A stretch of DNA of 64,000 nt from Cellulophaga sp. HaHaR_3_176 (GCF_019021925.1 NZ_CP058990.1:1170001-1234000); one strand, 5' to 3'. Shown: positions 10,161 to 19,665, counted from the first letter of the stretch. Translations and numbers: made by a program. The notes: generated from the letters alone by a model not told the origin.

Positions 10161-10280
10161 TTTACTGCTTTAGCAGTAAATAGAGGCATTCATATACTAT
10201 TAGTATTCAACTAACTTAAAAATGGTCTATCGTTTATACGATATGAACCATCATTTATAAGCATAAATAATGGTTTTTAT
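10161..10280 (+). promoter_or_regulatory. Stem-loop cluster with two mutually exclusive hairpins (attenuator candidate)
   Basis: Three hairpins precede the esterase gene. The first (10161-10180) is a perfect 8-bp stem TTTACTGC/GCAGTAAA with loop TTTA. The second (10222-10251) pairs AATGGT with ACCATT-type bases across a perfect inner stem TATCGT/ACGATA. The third (10246-10275) pairs AACCAT with ATGGTT, has 12 base pairs with one mismatch and an AAGC loop, and runs into TTTTTAT. Hairpins two and three both need the AACCAT at 10246-10251, so only one can form at a time. That is the layout of a terminator/anti-terminator switch, but this is inference from pairing only. Confidence 0.5.
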
Positions 10281-10288
10281 GAACTTGC

Positions 10289-11911
10289 ATGAGGTTTAAT
10301 ATTAATATATTGTGTATGTCTCATTTTTATAAATTTTCAGTACTATTATTTATTTTTTTTCTACCTCAAATCATACTTGCTGATGTAACATTGAACAGTT
10401 TGTTTTCTGATCATATGGTAATACAAAGGGACACTAAAGTACCTATTTGGGGTTGGGCAGATGCTAATGAAAAAGTTGAAGTTTCTACAAGTTGGGGCGA
10501 AAGTGAGTTTGTAATAACTGGAGCAGATGGAAAATGGCGCGTAGATATTAAAACACCTAAAGCAGGTGGTCCACATATAATTACGGTATCTGGAAAAAAC
10601 ACAATTGAAATAACAGATGTTTTGTCTGGTGATGTTTGGATTTGCACAGGGCAATCGAATATGGATTTTTCGATGTCTAAATTTGTACGTGATGCTAAAG
10701 ATCCAAAACACCAACCTTTGGTTGAATATATCAGAAAAGAAGTTGCAACAGTTAATGACGATTGGATTAGACATATAGAAGTACCACAAGCAGCATCTTT
10801 ATTTAAGAAAAAATTAAATTTTGAAGATACTTGGCGAAGTGCAAACCCTGAACAAATCGGTAAGATAACTGCAACAGGATACTTTTTTGCAAAAGAACTA
10901 CGTAGCCAAGTAAAAGTACCAATAGGCTTATTAGAGTGCTCATGGGGAGGAACAAAGATTCAACCATGGCTTTCAGAAGAAACCTATATGGCCGACCCTA
11001 ATATGAAAGCTTATTTTGAAGCTAGCCGAAAAGAATCGAAGGAAATCATTGAAATTATGGATTCCGAAGGTTATGTAGATACAGCTTATGAAGCAGAACT
11101 GGCTAAATGGAATACAGGTGGGAAAAAAGAAAGAAAACCAAAACCAACTATTGATCCGAGAGAAGATAGACAGTTACCTGCATCAGATTATAATGCGATG
11201 CTTTCTGCAATAATTCCTTTTGCTATAAAAGGTGGTATTTGGTACCAAGGAGAAAGTAATGCTGTTTTTATGCCAAATGAATATGAAGATTATTTAACGG
11301 CTATGATTAATAGTTGGAGAGCAGAATGGGGTCAGGGCGATTTTCCTTTTTACTGGGTACAATTAGCCGCATGTAATCGTGGTAATGATGAAGCTGATAA
11401 AGGTTGGGCAATAGTAAACGATGAATTACGTCGTACTTTAAAAGTGCCAAATACAGGTATGGCTGTTTTATATGATATTGGAGAACCTAAAGATATACAC
11501 CCACATAATAAAATGGACGCAGGGAAGCGATTGGCGTTATGGGCATTAAAAAATGATTACAATATAAATGTTCCGGCAGTAAGTGGACCATTATATAAAT
11601 CAATGAAAATTAAAGCTAAAAAAATTGAAATAGAATTTAGTGAGGTAGGCTCAGGGTTAATGGTTGGTCATAAAACACTTTTAGAAGATGCTATTTCGGT
11701 AAATGAACCTTTAAAATGGTTTGAAGTTAAAGGCTCAGATGGTATCTGGAAAAATGCAGAGGCTAAAATTTCATCAAAAAATACGATTACAGTTTGGAGT
11801 AAAGAGGTTTCAGAACCTGCTCAAGTTCGCTATGCATGGTCAGGTAACCCAGAGGGAGCAAATTTATATAATAAAGAAGGTTTACCGGCAGCTGTATTTT
11901 TAACGGAATAA
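10289..11911 (+). CDS. GQSNM-type carbohydrate acetylesterase (sialate O-acetylesterase/CE20-like)
   Basis: 540 residues with a signal peptide ending near QIILADVT. An N-terminal beta-domain begins VTLNSLFSDHMVIQRDTKVP, typical of the sialate O-acetylesterase-like family. The SGNH-type catalytic Ser is Ser123 in CTGQSNMDFS; GLLECSWGGTKIQPW and GGIWYQGESNA are the conserved blocks; the His of the triad is probably in DIHPHNKMDAG. Relatives deacetylate sugars, and some CE20 members act on xyloglucan or xylan. With GH120, GH39 and GH3 alongside, removal of acetyl groups from a xylose-containing glycan is plausible. A second in-frame ATG at 10316 would also leave an intact signal peptide. Confidence 0.88.
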   Translation: MRFNINILCMSHFYKFSVLLFIFFLPQIILADVTLNSLFSDHMVIQRDTKVPIWGWADANEKVEVSTSWGESEFVITGADGKWRVDIKTPKAGGPHIITVSGKNTIEITDVLSGDVWICTGQSNMDFSMSKFVRDAKDPKHQPLVEYIRKEVATVNDDWIRHIEVPQAASLFKKKLNFEDTWRSANPEQIGKITATGYFFAKELRSQVKVPIGLLECSWGGTKIQPWLSEETYMADPNMKAYFEASRKESKEIIEIMDSEGYVDTAYEAELAKWNTGGKKERKPKPTIDPREDRQLPASDYNAMLSAIIPFAIKGGIWYQGESNAVFMPNEYEDYLTAMINSWRAEWGQGDFPFYWVQLAACNRGNDEADKGWAIVNDELRRTLKVPNTGMAVLYDIGEPKDIHPHNKMDAGKRLALWALKNDYNINVPAVSGPLYKSMKIKAKKIEIEFSEVGSGLMVGHKTLLEDAISVNEPLKWFEVKGSDGIWKNAEAKISSKNTITVWSKEVSEPAQVRYAWSGNPEGANLYNKEGLPAAVFLTE

Positions 11912-11964
11912 AATTACCAAAGGAAAAAACATTTAGCATTTTGATTAAAAGAAGGTAAACTTTA

Positions 11965-12078
11965 ATGTTATTAAATAATCCTGAGAACAAAAAGCAGATT
12001 GTAAAACTGAAAATTGGAGAACATGATTTGGTTAGAGAAGAAATTGCTTTGCAATGGAATGATAGAACTTTTAAATGA
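11965..12078 (+). CDS. Tiny ORF or gene remnant (37 aa)
   Basis: An ATG-started frame of 37 codons lies in the 279-base gap between the esterase and GH39 genes. It begins MLLNNPENKKQ, continues LKIGEHDLV and ends in WNDRTFK. It is hydrophilic with no signal peptide. It reads like protein-coding sequence, but I match it to no family; it may be the remnant of a larger gene or a chance frame. Confidence 0.25.
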   Translation: MLLNNPENKKQIVKLKIGEHDLVREEIALQWNDRTFK

Positions 12079-12190
12079 TGAATTTAAAATTCACTTAAAA
12101 AAAAGGAATGAATTATAACATACGAGTGGAGTATAAAGTTCCTGATTACAAATACTAAACTAACCAACGAAAAACGATAACAAAGAGAAG

Positions 12191-13825
12191 ATGAGAAGAT
12201 TAAAACAAGTACTATTTATGTTTGTTTTGGGGTGTGTATTTACATTAAATGCACAACAAAAAATAACGGTAGATGTAAATGATAATGGAGAGCATTTTGA
12301 ACATTATTGGAGTAAAATGGTGGGAGCAGGCCGAGCTAACGAAGGTTTAAGAGCTGGTTGGTTAGAACAGTTAGGGCAAGTTCAAGAAAATTGCGGATTT
12401 GAGTATGTACGTTTTCATGGTTTATTTCATGATGATATGTTTCCTGTTTTTGAAGAAAAAGGAAAAATTGTTTATAATTGGCAGTATATAGATGATTTGT
12501 TTGATAGAATGTTAGATTTAAAAGTAAAGCCATTTGTAGAGCTAGCTTTTTTTCCTAAAATTATTGCAGCTGAAAATAGTAAAACTCAATTTTGGTGGAA
12601 AGCCAACATAACACCTGACGAAGCAAAATATGATTTATGGCACGATTTAGTACAAGCTTTTACGCAACATTGTGTAGATAGATATGGAATAGAAGAAGTA
12701 AAAACATGGTATTTTGAAGTTTGGAATGAACCTAACCTGAGTAGAGGCTTTTGGAATGGCACCAAATCTCAATATTTTGAGCTATATAAACAATCGGCCT
12801 TAGCTGTGAAATCAGTAAATAATGAATTAAAAGTAGGAGGACCATCAACTAGTAATTTTGTTCCTGATACACGTTTTGAAGGTGAAACAACTAATGAAAA
12901 TGTATCAGACGCTATTTTTAAAACTAAAGATATTAATGCTTTACAGTGGCATGGTGTATGGATTGAAGATTTTCTTACGTATTGTAAAAAAGAAAAACTT
13001 CCGGTAGATTTTGTGAGCACACATCCATACCCAACTGATTATGCTTTTAATCCAGAAACAGGAAAAGGAAGAGGACTTACTCGTTTTGTAGGTTCGTTAA
13101 AATTAGATTTAGAATGGTTAAATAAAACGATAGCTAAAAGTGCATACCCTGATGCTGAAATTCATTTAACAGAATGGAATACGAGTCCAAGTAGTCGTGA
13201 TGAAACTCATGACCGTTTGCCTGCAGCGGCATATATTGTAAAATCTAATTTAGATTGTATTGGCTTAACAAATTCTTTAGCATTTTGGACATTTACTGAT
13301 ATTTTTGAAGAAAAAGGAGGTGCATCAAGTATATTTCATGGTGGTTTTGGAATGATAAATTTTCAAGGTCTTGTAAAACCATCGTATCATGCTTACAGAA
13401 TGCTTCACAAACTTGGTGATCAAAAGTTATATAAAGATGATTATTTATTTGTCAGTAAAGATTCTGCAAATGGGAGCATAACCGCTTTAGCATATAATTA
13501 TCCTGTAGAGTATGAAAATGCTGTACCGTCAGGTAAAAACAAACGTGAGGAAGGAACTTCTAAAAAATTAGATTTTATATTAACAGGCCTAAAAGCTAAT
13601 ACAAGATTTGAAATAGAAATTTTAGATAAAGATCATGGTAATATTCATAACCTTTGGGAATCAATGGGAAAACCAGAACCACCAACTCGCGAAGAAATTA
13701 AAGTTATGAAAACCTATGCAAATACGATGAAAACAGAGATTTTGATGGCAGATGAAAATGGTAAATTAGCCATAAATCATGTTATTACTCCTTGGAGTCT
13801 TGTACTAATCAAACAATTAAATTAA
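12191..13825 (+). CDS. GH39 family glycoside hydrolase (beta-xylosidase-type)
   Basis: 544 residues with a Sec signal (MRRLKQVLFMFVLGCVFTLNA). Characteristic GH39 blocks are RFHGLFHDDM, FEVWNEPNLSRGFW with acid/base Glu180, and IHLTEWNTSPSSRD with nucleophile Glu328; DFVSTHPYPTDY and SLAFWTFTDIFEE also match. GH39 enzymes are retaining beta-xylosidases or alpha-L-iduronidases with an (alpha/beta)8 barrel and a C-terminal beta-sandwich. Here the xylosidase reading fits the neighbouring GH120, GH3 and esterase genes. The stop codon overlaps the next ATG (TAATG), so the two genes are translationally coupled. Confidence 0.92.
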   Translation: MRRLKQVLFMFVLGCVFTLNAQQKITVDVNDNGEHFEHYWSKMVGAGRANEGLRAGWLEQLGQVQENCGFEYVRFHGLFHDDMFPVFEEKGKIVYNWQYIDDLFDRMLDLKVKPFVELAFFPKIIAAENSKTQFWWKANITPDEAKYDLWHDLVQAFTQHCVDRYGIEEVKTWYFEVWNEPNLSRGFWNGTKSQYFELYKQSALAVKSVNNELKVGGPSTSNFVPDTRFEGETTNENVSDAIFKTKDINALQWHGVWIEDFLTYCKKEKLPVDFVSTHPYPTDYAFNPETGKGRGLTRFVGSLKLDLEWLNKTIAKSAYPDAEIHLTEWNTSPSSRDETHDRLPAAAYIVKSNLDCIGLTNSLAFWTFTDIFEEKGGASSIFHGGFGMINFQGLVKPSYHAYRMLHKLGDQKLYKDDYLFVSKDSANGSITALAYNYPVEYENAVPSGKNKREEGTSKKLDFILTGLKANTRFEIEILDKDHGNIHNLWESMGKPEPPTREEIKVMKTYANTMKTEILMADENGKLAINHVITPWSLVLIKQLN

Positions 13826-14586
13826 TGCGTATTTTAAATTTCAAAAAAATCACATCTAAAATAAGTATACTTACTTTTGGCTCATTTTTAGTATTGTTAT
13901 TATGTAACTGTACAGCAAATAAAAATGTAATTATAATTAATGGAGAGTCAGTAACTACCAATTTAATTTACGAAGCTAATTTTGATGGAGACTTAGCAAA
14001 TTGGCAAGTAGAACAAATGCCAAAAGGGACTGTTGAAATTAATAAGAGCAAGTTAGAAATTGATGATGTCGCGGGTTGCACTGTTTGGCTTAAAGAAAAA
14101 TTTGAAGGTTCTATATTAATAGAATACGATGTGTTTATAATTGAAGACGGAGGCCTAAATGATAGGGTATCGGACTTAAATTGTTTTTGGATGGCTACAG
14201 ATCCAGAAAATTCAAACAACCTGTTTGAAAACTCAAAAAACCGAGGAGGTAAATTCTCAAATTACGATACTTTACAATTATATTATATGGGTGTTGGTGG
14301 TAATGATAATGGTACTACTCGCTTTAGAAAGTATGTTGGCGATGGAGAACGCCCATTACTTGATGAACATGATTTAAAGGATGCTAAATTTATGTTAGAA
14401 GCGAATAAGAAATATCATATTAAAATTATAGCACACGCAGGTATTATCCAATATTATAGAGATAATGAGTTGTTTGTAGATTTTGAAGATAAAAACCCAT
14501 ATACATCTGGGTATTTTGGATTTAGAACCGTGAAAAACCACATGACTGTAGATAATTTTAAAGTACACCAATTAGTTTCTGAATAA
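13825..14586 (+). CDS. DUF1961/DUF6250-like lipoprotein
   Basis: The start is the ATG overlapping the GH39 stop, giving MRILNFKKITSKISILTFGS, a hydrophobic signal and a Cys pair (LLLCNC) that suits lipidation. The body is a concanavalin/jelly-roll-like domain with LIYEANFDGDLANWQVEQ, CTVWLKEKFEGSILIEYDV, a Trp/Asp-rich loop (DLNCFWMATDPENS) and FGFRTVKNHMTVDNFKV. This resembles the DUF1961/DUF6250 family found in Bacteroidota polysaccharide loci. Its biochemical role is not assigned; carbohydrate binding or lyase activity are both possible. It is coupled to GH39 and is followed 17 bases later by GH3. Confidence 0.8.
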   Translation: MRILNFKKITSKISILTFGSFLVLLLCNCTANKNVIIINGESVTTNLIYEANFDGDLANWQVEQMPKGTVEINKSKLEIDDVAGCTVWLKEKFEGSILIEYDVFIIEDGGLNDRVSDLNCFWMATDPENSNNLFENSKNRGGKFSNYDTLQLYYMGVGGNDNGTTRFRKYVGDGERPLLDEHDLKDAKFMLEANKKYHIKIIAHAGIIQYYRDNELFVDFEDKNPYTSGYFGFRTVKNHMTVDNFKVHQLVSE

Positions 14587-14603
14587 ATACAAAAAGCTCA
14601 TTA

Positions 14604-17021
14604 ATGAAGTATTATAAAGTAGCATTATTATGTGTTGTTACGTTTCTGTTTACAGGAATGAAAACTGATAAAAAAGATATATACCATAAAGGTTGGATAG
14701 ATTTTAATAAAAACGGAATTAAAGACGTTTTTGAAGATTCTAAAGCACCTTTAAATGCCAGAGTCGATAATTTAATCTCATTAATGAATGTAAATGAGAA
14801 AACGTGTCAGTTAGTTACATTATATGGTTTTTCGCGTGTTTTAGAAGATGAAATGCCAAACGAAAAATGGAAAAATAGAGTTTGGAAAGATGGTATTGCT
14901 AATATCGACGAACATTTAAATACAATTTGGAATCAAGAAAAAACACATACCAAATACGCTTTTCCATATAAAACACATGCCGAAGCTATTAATAAGGTTC
15001 AAAAGTGGTTTATAGAAGAAACAAGAATGGGTATTCCCGTTGATTTTACAAATGAGGGAGTACATGGTTTGTGCCATGAAAAAGCGACTCCGCTTCCTGC
15101 ACCTATTGGTATCGGTAGCACATGGAATAAAGATTTAGTTTATAAGGCAGGTACTATTGTAGGTAGAGAAGCAAAAGCTTTGGGATATACTAATGTTTAT
15201 GCACCTATATTAGATGTTGCTCGTGACCAACGTTGGGGTCGTGTATTAGAATGCTATGGAGAAGAACCTTTTCATATTTCTGAAATGGGTAAGCAAATGG
15301 TATTGGGTATTCAATCAGAAGGTGTAGCATCTACTTTAAAACATTTTGCGGTTTATAGTATACCTAAAGGTGCTAGAGATGGTGATGCCAGAACCGACCC
15401 GCATGTAGCTCCAAGAGAAATGTTCCAATTACACTTATATCCTTTTAAGAAAGTGATTAAAGAAGCTGCACCCATGGGAATAATGAGTAGTTATAATGAT
15501 TACGATGGAGTACCAGTTACAGCTAGTCCTTATTTTTTAACAGAATTATTGCGTGAACAATATGGTTTTGATGGGTATGTAGTTTCAGATAGTGAAGCAG
15601 TGGAGTATGTATCAGAAAAGCACCATGTAGCAGAAGATTATAAAGAAGCAGTGCGTCAAGTTATTGAAGCAGGTTTAAATGTAAGAACAACGTTTAGAAC
15701 ACCAGAATCGTTTGTTGAACCGTTAAGAGAATTAATTGATGAAGGTAAAATTTCAATGCAAACGATCGACTCAAGAGTAGCCGATGTTTTAAGAGTCAAA
15801 TTTAGATTAGGTCTTTTTGATAGTCCTTATGTAGAAAACCTAAAAGAAACAAATTCATTAGTACATACAGCTGCCGATGAAGAGTTTTCGAAGCAAATAA
15901 ACAGAGAGTCTTTAGTCTTATTAAAAAACGAAAATAATTTACTGCCTTTAAATATAGATAAGATCGATAATATATTGGTAACCGGACCATTAGCTAACGA
16001 GGTGAATTTTACTTACAGTCGTTATGGGCCAGCTTTTAACCCTTCGGTCTCAGTATATGAAGGTGTTAAAAATTATGCAGGCGATAAGGCACAAGTTAAT
16101 TTTGTAAAGGGTTGCGATATTATCGATCCTAATTGGCCAGAAAGTGAAATTATTCCAACACCACTATCAGCAAAAGAACAGGCAGATATTGATGAAGCTG
16201 TTGAAAAAGCAAAGCAATCAGATATTATTATAGCTGTTGTTGGTGAAGATGATGAACGTGTTGGAGAAACAAAATCAAGAACGAGTTTAGGTTTGCCTGG
16301 TCGACAGTTTGAATTGGTACAAGCACTTTATGCTACTGGTAAGCCTGTAGTTTTGGTTTTAATTAATGGTCAGCCACTAACCATTAATTGGGAGAATAAA
16401 TTTTTACCAGCCATATTAGAAGCTTGGTTCCCTAGTACTGCAGCAGGTGAAGTTATTGCTGAAACATTGTTTGGTGACTATAATCCTGGAGGCAAATTAT
16501 CAGTAACTTTTCCTAAATCAGTAGGTCAAATACCCTTAAATTTTCCATACAAACCAGGTTCACAGGCAGGCCAACCAGGCGCAGGACCAAATGGTTATGG
16601 TACAACTAGAGTTCTAGGGCCATTATATCCTTTTGGGTATGGATTAAGCTATACTACTTTTGAATATAGTGATTTGATAATTTCAAGAAAATCGTTAAAA
16701 GCTCAAGCTAGTATTAATGTTTCATTTAAAATAAAAAATACAGGAAAGCGCGAAGGTGATGAAGTGGTTCAAATGTATGTAAAAGATAAAGTTAGTAGTG
16801 TAACAACTTACGAGTCTATATTACGGGGTTTTGATCGTATTCACTTAAAAGCAAATGAAACAAAAACGGTTAGTTTTACTTTAGAACCTGAAGATTTAGA
16901 AATTTTAGATAAGGATATGAATTGGACTGTAGAGCCAGGCGATTTTGAGGTTTTAATAGGCGCATCATCAGAAGATATTAAGTTAAAAGAAACTTTTAAA
17001 ATAGAGTCAGTTAACAATTAG
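14604..17021 (+). CDS. GH3 family beta-glycosidase (beta-xylosidase/glucosidase)
   Basis: 805 residues in three parts: the TIM-barrel domain (EGVHGLCHEKATPLPAPIGI, DVARDQRWGRVLECYGEEP, STLKHFAVYS), nucleophile Asp329 in FDGYVVSDSEAVEY, an alpha/beta-sandwich domain (LVLLKNENNLLPLN, VGEDDERVGETKSRTSLGLP) and a C-terminal fibronectin-III-like domain (EGDEVVQMYVKD). A signal peptide is present (MKYYKVALLCVVTFLFTG). The N-terminus contains a short Asp/Asn-rich stretch (WIDFNKNGIKDVFED) resembling a calcium loop. GH3 enzymes retain configuration and trim beta-linked glucose or xylose. With GH39 and GH120 present, three beta-xylosidase-capable families occur in one locus. Confidence 0.95.
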   Translation: MKYYKVALLCVVTFLFTGMKTDKKDIYHKGWIDFNKNGIKDVFEDSKAPLNARVDNLISLMNVNEKTCQLVTLYGFSRVLEDEMPNEKWKNRVWKDGIANIDEHLNTIWNQEKTHTKYAFPYKTHAEAINKVQKWFIEETRMGIPVDFTNEGVHGLCHEKATPLPAPIGIGSTWNKDLVYKAGTIVGREAKALGYTNVYAPILDVARDQRWGRVLECYGEEPFHISEMGKQMVLGIQSEGVASTLKHFAVYSIPKGARDGDARTDPHVAPREMFQLHLYPFKKVIKEAAPMGIMSSYNDYDGVPVTASPYFLTELLREQYGFDGYVVSDSEAVEYVSEKHHVAEDYKEAVRQVIEAGLNVRTTFRTPESFVEPLRELIDEGKISMQTIDSRVADVLRVKFRLGLFDSPYVENLKETNSLVHTAADEEFSKQINRESLVLLKNENNLLPLNIDKIDNILVTGPLANEVNFTYSRYGPAFNPSVSVYEGVKNYAGDKAQVNFVKGCDIIDPNWPESEIIPTPLSAKEQADIDEAVEKAKQSDIIIAVVGEDDERVGETKSRTSLGLPGRQFELVQALYATGKPVVLVLINGQPLTINWENKFLPAILEAWFPSTAAGEVIAETLFGDYNPGGKLSVTFPKSVGQIPLNFPYKPGSQAGQPGAGPNGYGTTRVLGPLYPFGYGLSYTTFEYSDLIISRKSLKAQASINVSFKIKNTGKREGDEVVQMYVKDKVSSVTTYESILRGFDRIHLKANETKTVSFTLEPEDLEILDKDMNWTVEPGDFEVLIGASSEDIKLKETFKIESVNN

Positions 17022-17159
17022 TACCTTTTTTTATGAAATATAGCTAGTGGCTCATTGTTACTATTCATCTAAAAAAAATTTCAATTTGAACATATTATAA
17101 TATTGTATTTATATAATTATTTATATTAGTAAAAACTACAAATTATTTTGCCAGTATTT

Positions 17160-18821
17160 ATGGAAAAAAAACAAAACGTACTTAAAATACATAAGAAAGA
17201 TAATGTTATTGTCGCTTTAACAGATTTAAAAAAAGGCGAAGAAATTACGTTTGAGAATCATGTTTATCAGCTTCAGAATAACATATCAGCGAAACATAAA
17301 TTTGTTACTGAAAACCTAGCAAAAAATGATGCTGTTTATATGTATGGTGTATTGGTTGGGAAAGCAAAAAAAGCAATTATAAAGGGAGATTTAATTAGTA
17401 CAACAAACCTTATACATGATACCGAAAAGTATGGTGTAAATGAGTCAAAAAGTAAGGAAATTTGGAAAGCTCCAGATGTGTCTAAATTTGCAAACAAAAC
17501 ATTTAATGGCTACCATAGGGCAGATGGTAAAGTAGGAACCGAAAATAATTGGTTAATTATTCCTTTAGTATTTTGCCAGAATAGAAACGTGGAGGTTTTA
17601 CAACAAGCATTAGTTGAAAAATTAGGTTACGGAAAAAAGCAACATTTAGGGTTGGATGTAGATGCTTTAATTAACGATTATAAATCAGGGGTTTCAGCAG
17701 ATGATATTTTAAATAAAAATATTTTAAAAGACGCTGAAGAAACCAATAAAAACTTGTTATTCCCGAATGTAGATGGTGTTAAGTTTTTAACCCACGATGG
17801 TGGTTGTGGTGGCGCAACATCTGATTCTATTACACTTTGCAACCTTTTAGCAGGGTATATAAATAATCCAAATGTAGCAGGAGCTACTGTTTTAAGTTTA
17901 GGATGCCAACATGCACAAGCAAGTATATTACAAAAAGCATTAAATCAAATGTCTTCAGAACATCAAAAACCAGTTTTTGTTTTAGAACAACAGCAAAGTG
18001 TATCTGAAAAAGAATTATTAGCAGAAGCTGTAAAGAAAACCTTTGTAGGTTTAATGGAAGCAAATAAAATAGAACGTAAACCAGCTAGCCTTTCAAAATT
18101 AATAATTGGTTTAGAATGTGGCGGATCGGATGGATTTTCGGGTATTTCTGCAAACCCGACTTTAGGGTATGTATCTGATTTAATTGTAGGCTTAGGTGGT
18201 GCAACAGTTCTATCAGAATTTCCAGAACTCAATGGCGTAGAACAAGAGCTAATAAACCGTTGTACACATACCGAAAAAGCAGAGAAGTTTTCACATATAA
18301 TGTCTACTTACAACTCAAAAGCAGAAGCTTTAGGAGCCGCTTTTTCAATGAATCCTTCGCCAGGAAATATAAAAGATGGTTTAATTACAGATGCTATAAA
18401 ATCAGCCGGAGCAGCTAAAAAAGGAGGAACATCACCAGTAGAAGATGTTTTAGATTATACAGAACAAGTTGTTAATTCAGGTTTAAACTTATTATGTACA
18501 CCAGGTAACGACGTAGAATCTACAACAGGTTTGGCAGGTTCTGGTTGTACTATAATTCTGTTTACAACAGGTTTAGGTACACCAACAGGTAACCCAATTA
18601 CGCCAGTTGTAAAAGTATCGACCAATTCGACACTTTTTAATAAAATGAATGATATTATAGATTTTAATGCAGGGTCAATAATTGAGGGTGAAAAAACGAT
18701 AGAGCAATCAGGAGAAGAGCTTTTAGATTTTGTGATTGAAGTAGCAAGTGGTAAACAAACCAAAGCAAGGCAATTAAGACAAGACGATTTTATTCCTTGG
18801 AAAAGAGGAATGTCTTTATAA
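17160..18821 (+). CDS. UxaA-family sugar acid dehydratase (probable L-fuconate dehydratase)
   Basis: The N-terminal ~90 residues are a SAF domain (IVALTDLKKGEEITF...GDLIST) joined to the UxaA C-terminal domain: FNGYHRADGKVGTENNW, THDGGCGGATSDS, SLGCQHAQAS, GLECGGSDGFSGISANP, LCTPGNDVESTTGLAGSGCT. The ATG at 17160 follows an in-frame TTG at 17148; ATG is preferred. Members are altronate, galactarate or other sugar acid dehydratases that use iron. In this context, with fucose dehydrogenase-like and KDF-processing genes, dehydration of L-fuconate to 2-keto-3-deoxy-L-fuconate fits best; in Campylobacter fucose loci UxaA-type genes take this place. Altronate dehydratase remains an alternative, but no uronate genes are nearby. 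Confidence 0.88.
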   Translation: MEKKQNVLKIHKKDNVIVALTDLKKGEEITFENHVYQLQNNISAKHKFVTENLAKNDAVYMYGVLVGKAKKAIIKGDLISTTNLIHDTEKYGVNESKSKEIWKAPDVSKFANKTFNGYHRADGKVGTENNWLIIPLVFCQNRNVEVLQQALVEKLGYGKKQHLGLDVDALINDYKSGVSADDILNKNILKDAEETNKNLLFPNVDGVKFLTHDGGCGGATSDSITLCNLLAGYINNPNVAGATVLSLGCQHAQASILQKALNQMSSEHQKPVFVLEQQQSVSEKELLAEAVKKTFVGLMEANKIERKPASLSKLIIGLECGGSDGFSGISANPTLGYVSDLIVGLGGATVLSEFPELNGVEQELINRCTHTEKAEKFSHIMSTYNSKAEALGAAFSMNPSPGNIKDGLITDAIKSAGAAKKGGTSPVEDVLDYTEQVVNSGLNLLCTPGNDVESTTGLAGSGCTIILFTTGLGTPTGNPITPVVKVSTNSTLFNKMNDIIDFNAGSIIEGEKTIEQSGEELLDFVIEVASGKQTKARQLRQDDFIPWKRGMSL

Positions 18822-18853
18822 AAAAAATATCAATTTAAATTAAGCATAAGAAA

Positions 18854-19636
18854 ATGACAAAATTCAGTCTAAAAAATAAAATAGCGGTTGTAACAGGTGG
18901 TGGTAGCGGTATAGGAAAATCTATATGCTTAACTTTTGCTAAGCAAGGTGCAGCAGTACATATTTTAGATTTTAACTTAGAAGCAGCACAAGAAACGGTA
19001 CAAGAAATTAAAGCTTTAGGAGAGAAGGCAGTAGCTTATAAATGCGATGTTGCAAACCAAGCAAATGTAGAAGATATTGTAAAAAAAGTTGCAGAAAATG
19101 GCACTATAGATATTTTAATTAATAACGCAGGTATAGCACATGTTGGTAATATTGAGGCTGTAGAAGAGGCTGATTTAGATCGACTTTATAATGTAAACAT
19201 AAAAGGAGTTTACAATTGTATTAAAGCAAGTTTACCTTTTTTAAAGAAAAGCGGAAAAGGAGTTATTTTAAATATAGCATCAATAGCGTCAACAGTAGGT
19301 ATCAATGATCGTTTTGCATATTCTATGACAAAAGGTGCTGTTTTAACAATTACATATTCTATTGCAAAAGATTTTATAAAAGATGGTATTCGTTGTAATT
19401 GTATAGCTCCAGGCCGCGTACATACGCCTTTTGTAGATGGATTTATAAAGAATAATTACCCAGGTAAAGAAGACGAAATGTTCGAAAAACTTTCGAAAAC
19501 ACAACCAATAGGCCGTATGGGTAAACCACAAGAAATGGCTGACTTAGCACTCTTTTTATGTTCAGACGAGGCTGGTTTTATAACAGGGTCTAATTATGCT
19601 ATTGATGGTGGTTTTGTAACATTAAATGGAAACTAA
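18854..19636 (+). CDS. SDR: probable 2-keto-3-deoxy-L-fuconate dehydrogenase
   Basis: A classical 260-residue short-chain dehydrogenase. It has the cofactor motif TGGGSGIG, an acidic Asp after beta-2 (HILDF) that points to NAD, NNAGIAH, the catalytic Ser in NIASIAS and the Tyr-Lys pair in YSMTKGA. CNCIAPGRVHTPF and the GRMGKPQEMADLALFLCSDE tail recall the DHRS6-like enzymes. It sits between the dehydratase and the FAH hydrolase, where oxidation of 2-keto-3-deoxy-L-fuconate to the 2,4-diketo acid is needed. The order of reactions matches the gene order, but the substrate is inferred from context. Confidence 0.85.
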   Translation: MTKFSLKNKIAVVTGGGSGIGKSICLTFAKQGAAVHILDFNLEAAQETVQEIKALGEKAVAYKCDVANQANVEDIVKKVAENGTIDILINNAGIAHVGNIEAVEEADLDRLYNVNIKGVYNCIKASLPFLKKSGKGVILNIASIASTVGINDRFAYSMTKGAVLTITYSIAKDFIKDGIRCNCIAPGRVHTPFVDGFIKNNYPGKEDEMFEKLSKTQPIGRMGKPQEMADLALFLCSDEAGFITGSNYAIDGGFVTLNGN

Positions 19637-19665
19637 AAAACTATAAATTTAAATAAAATATACAG

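Noticed and set aside
17160..18821. Altronate dehydratase (uronate pathway) as the specific call
   Set aside because: No uronate isomerase or oxidoreductase genes are nearby, while all neighbours fit fucose oxidation.
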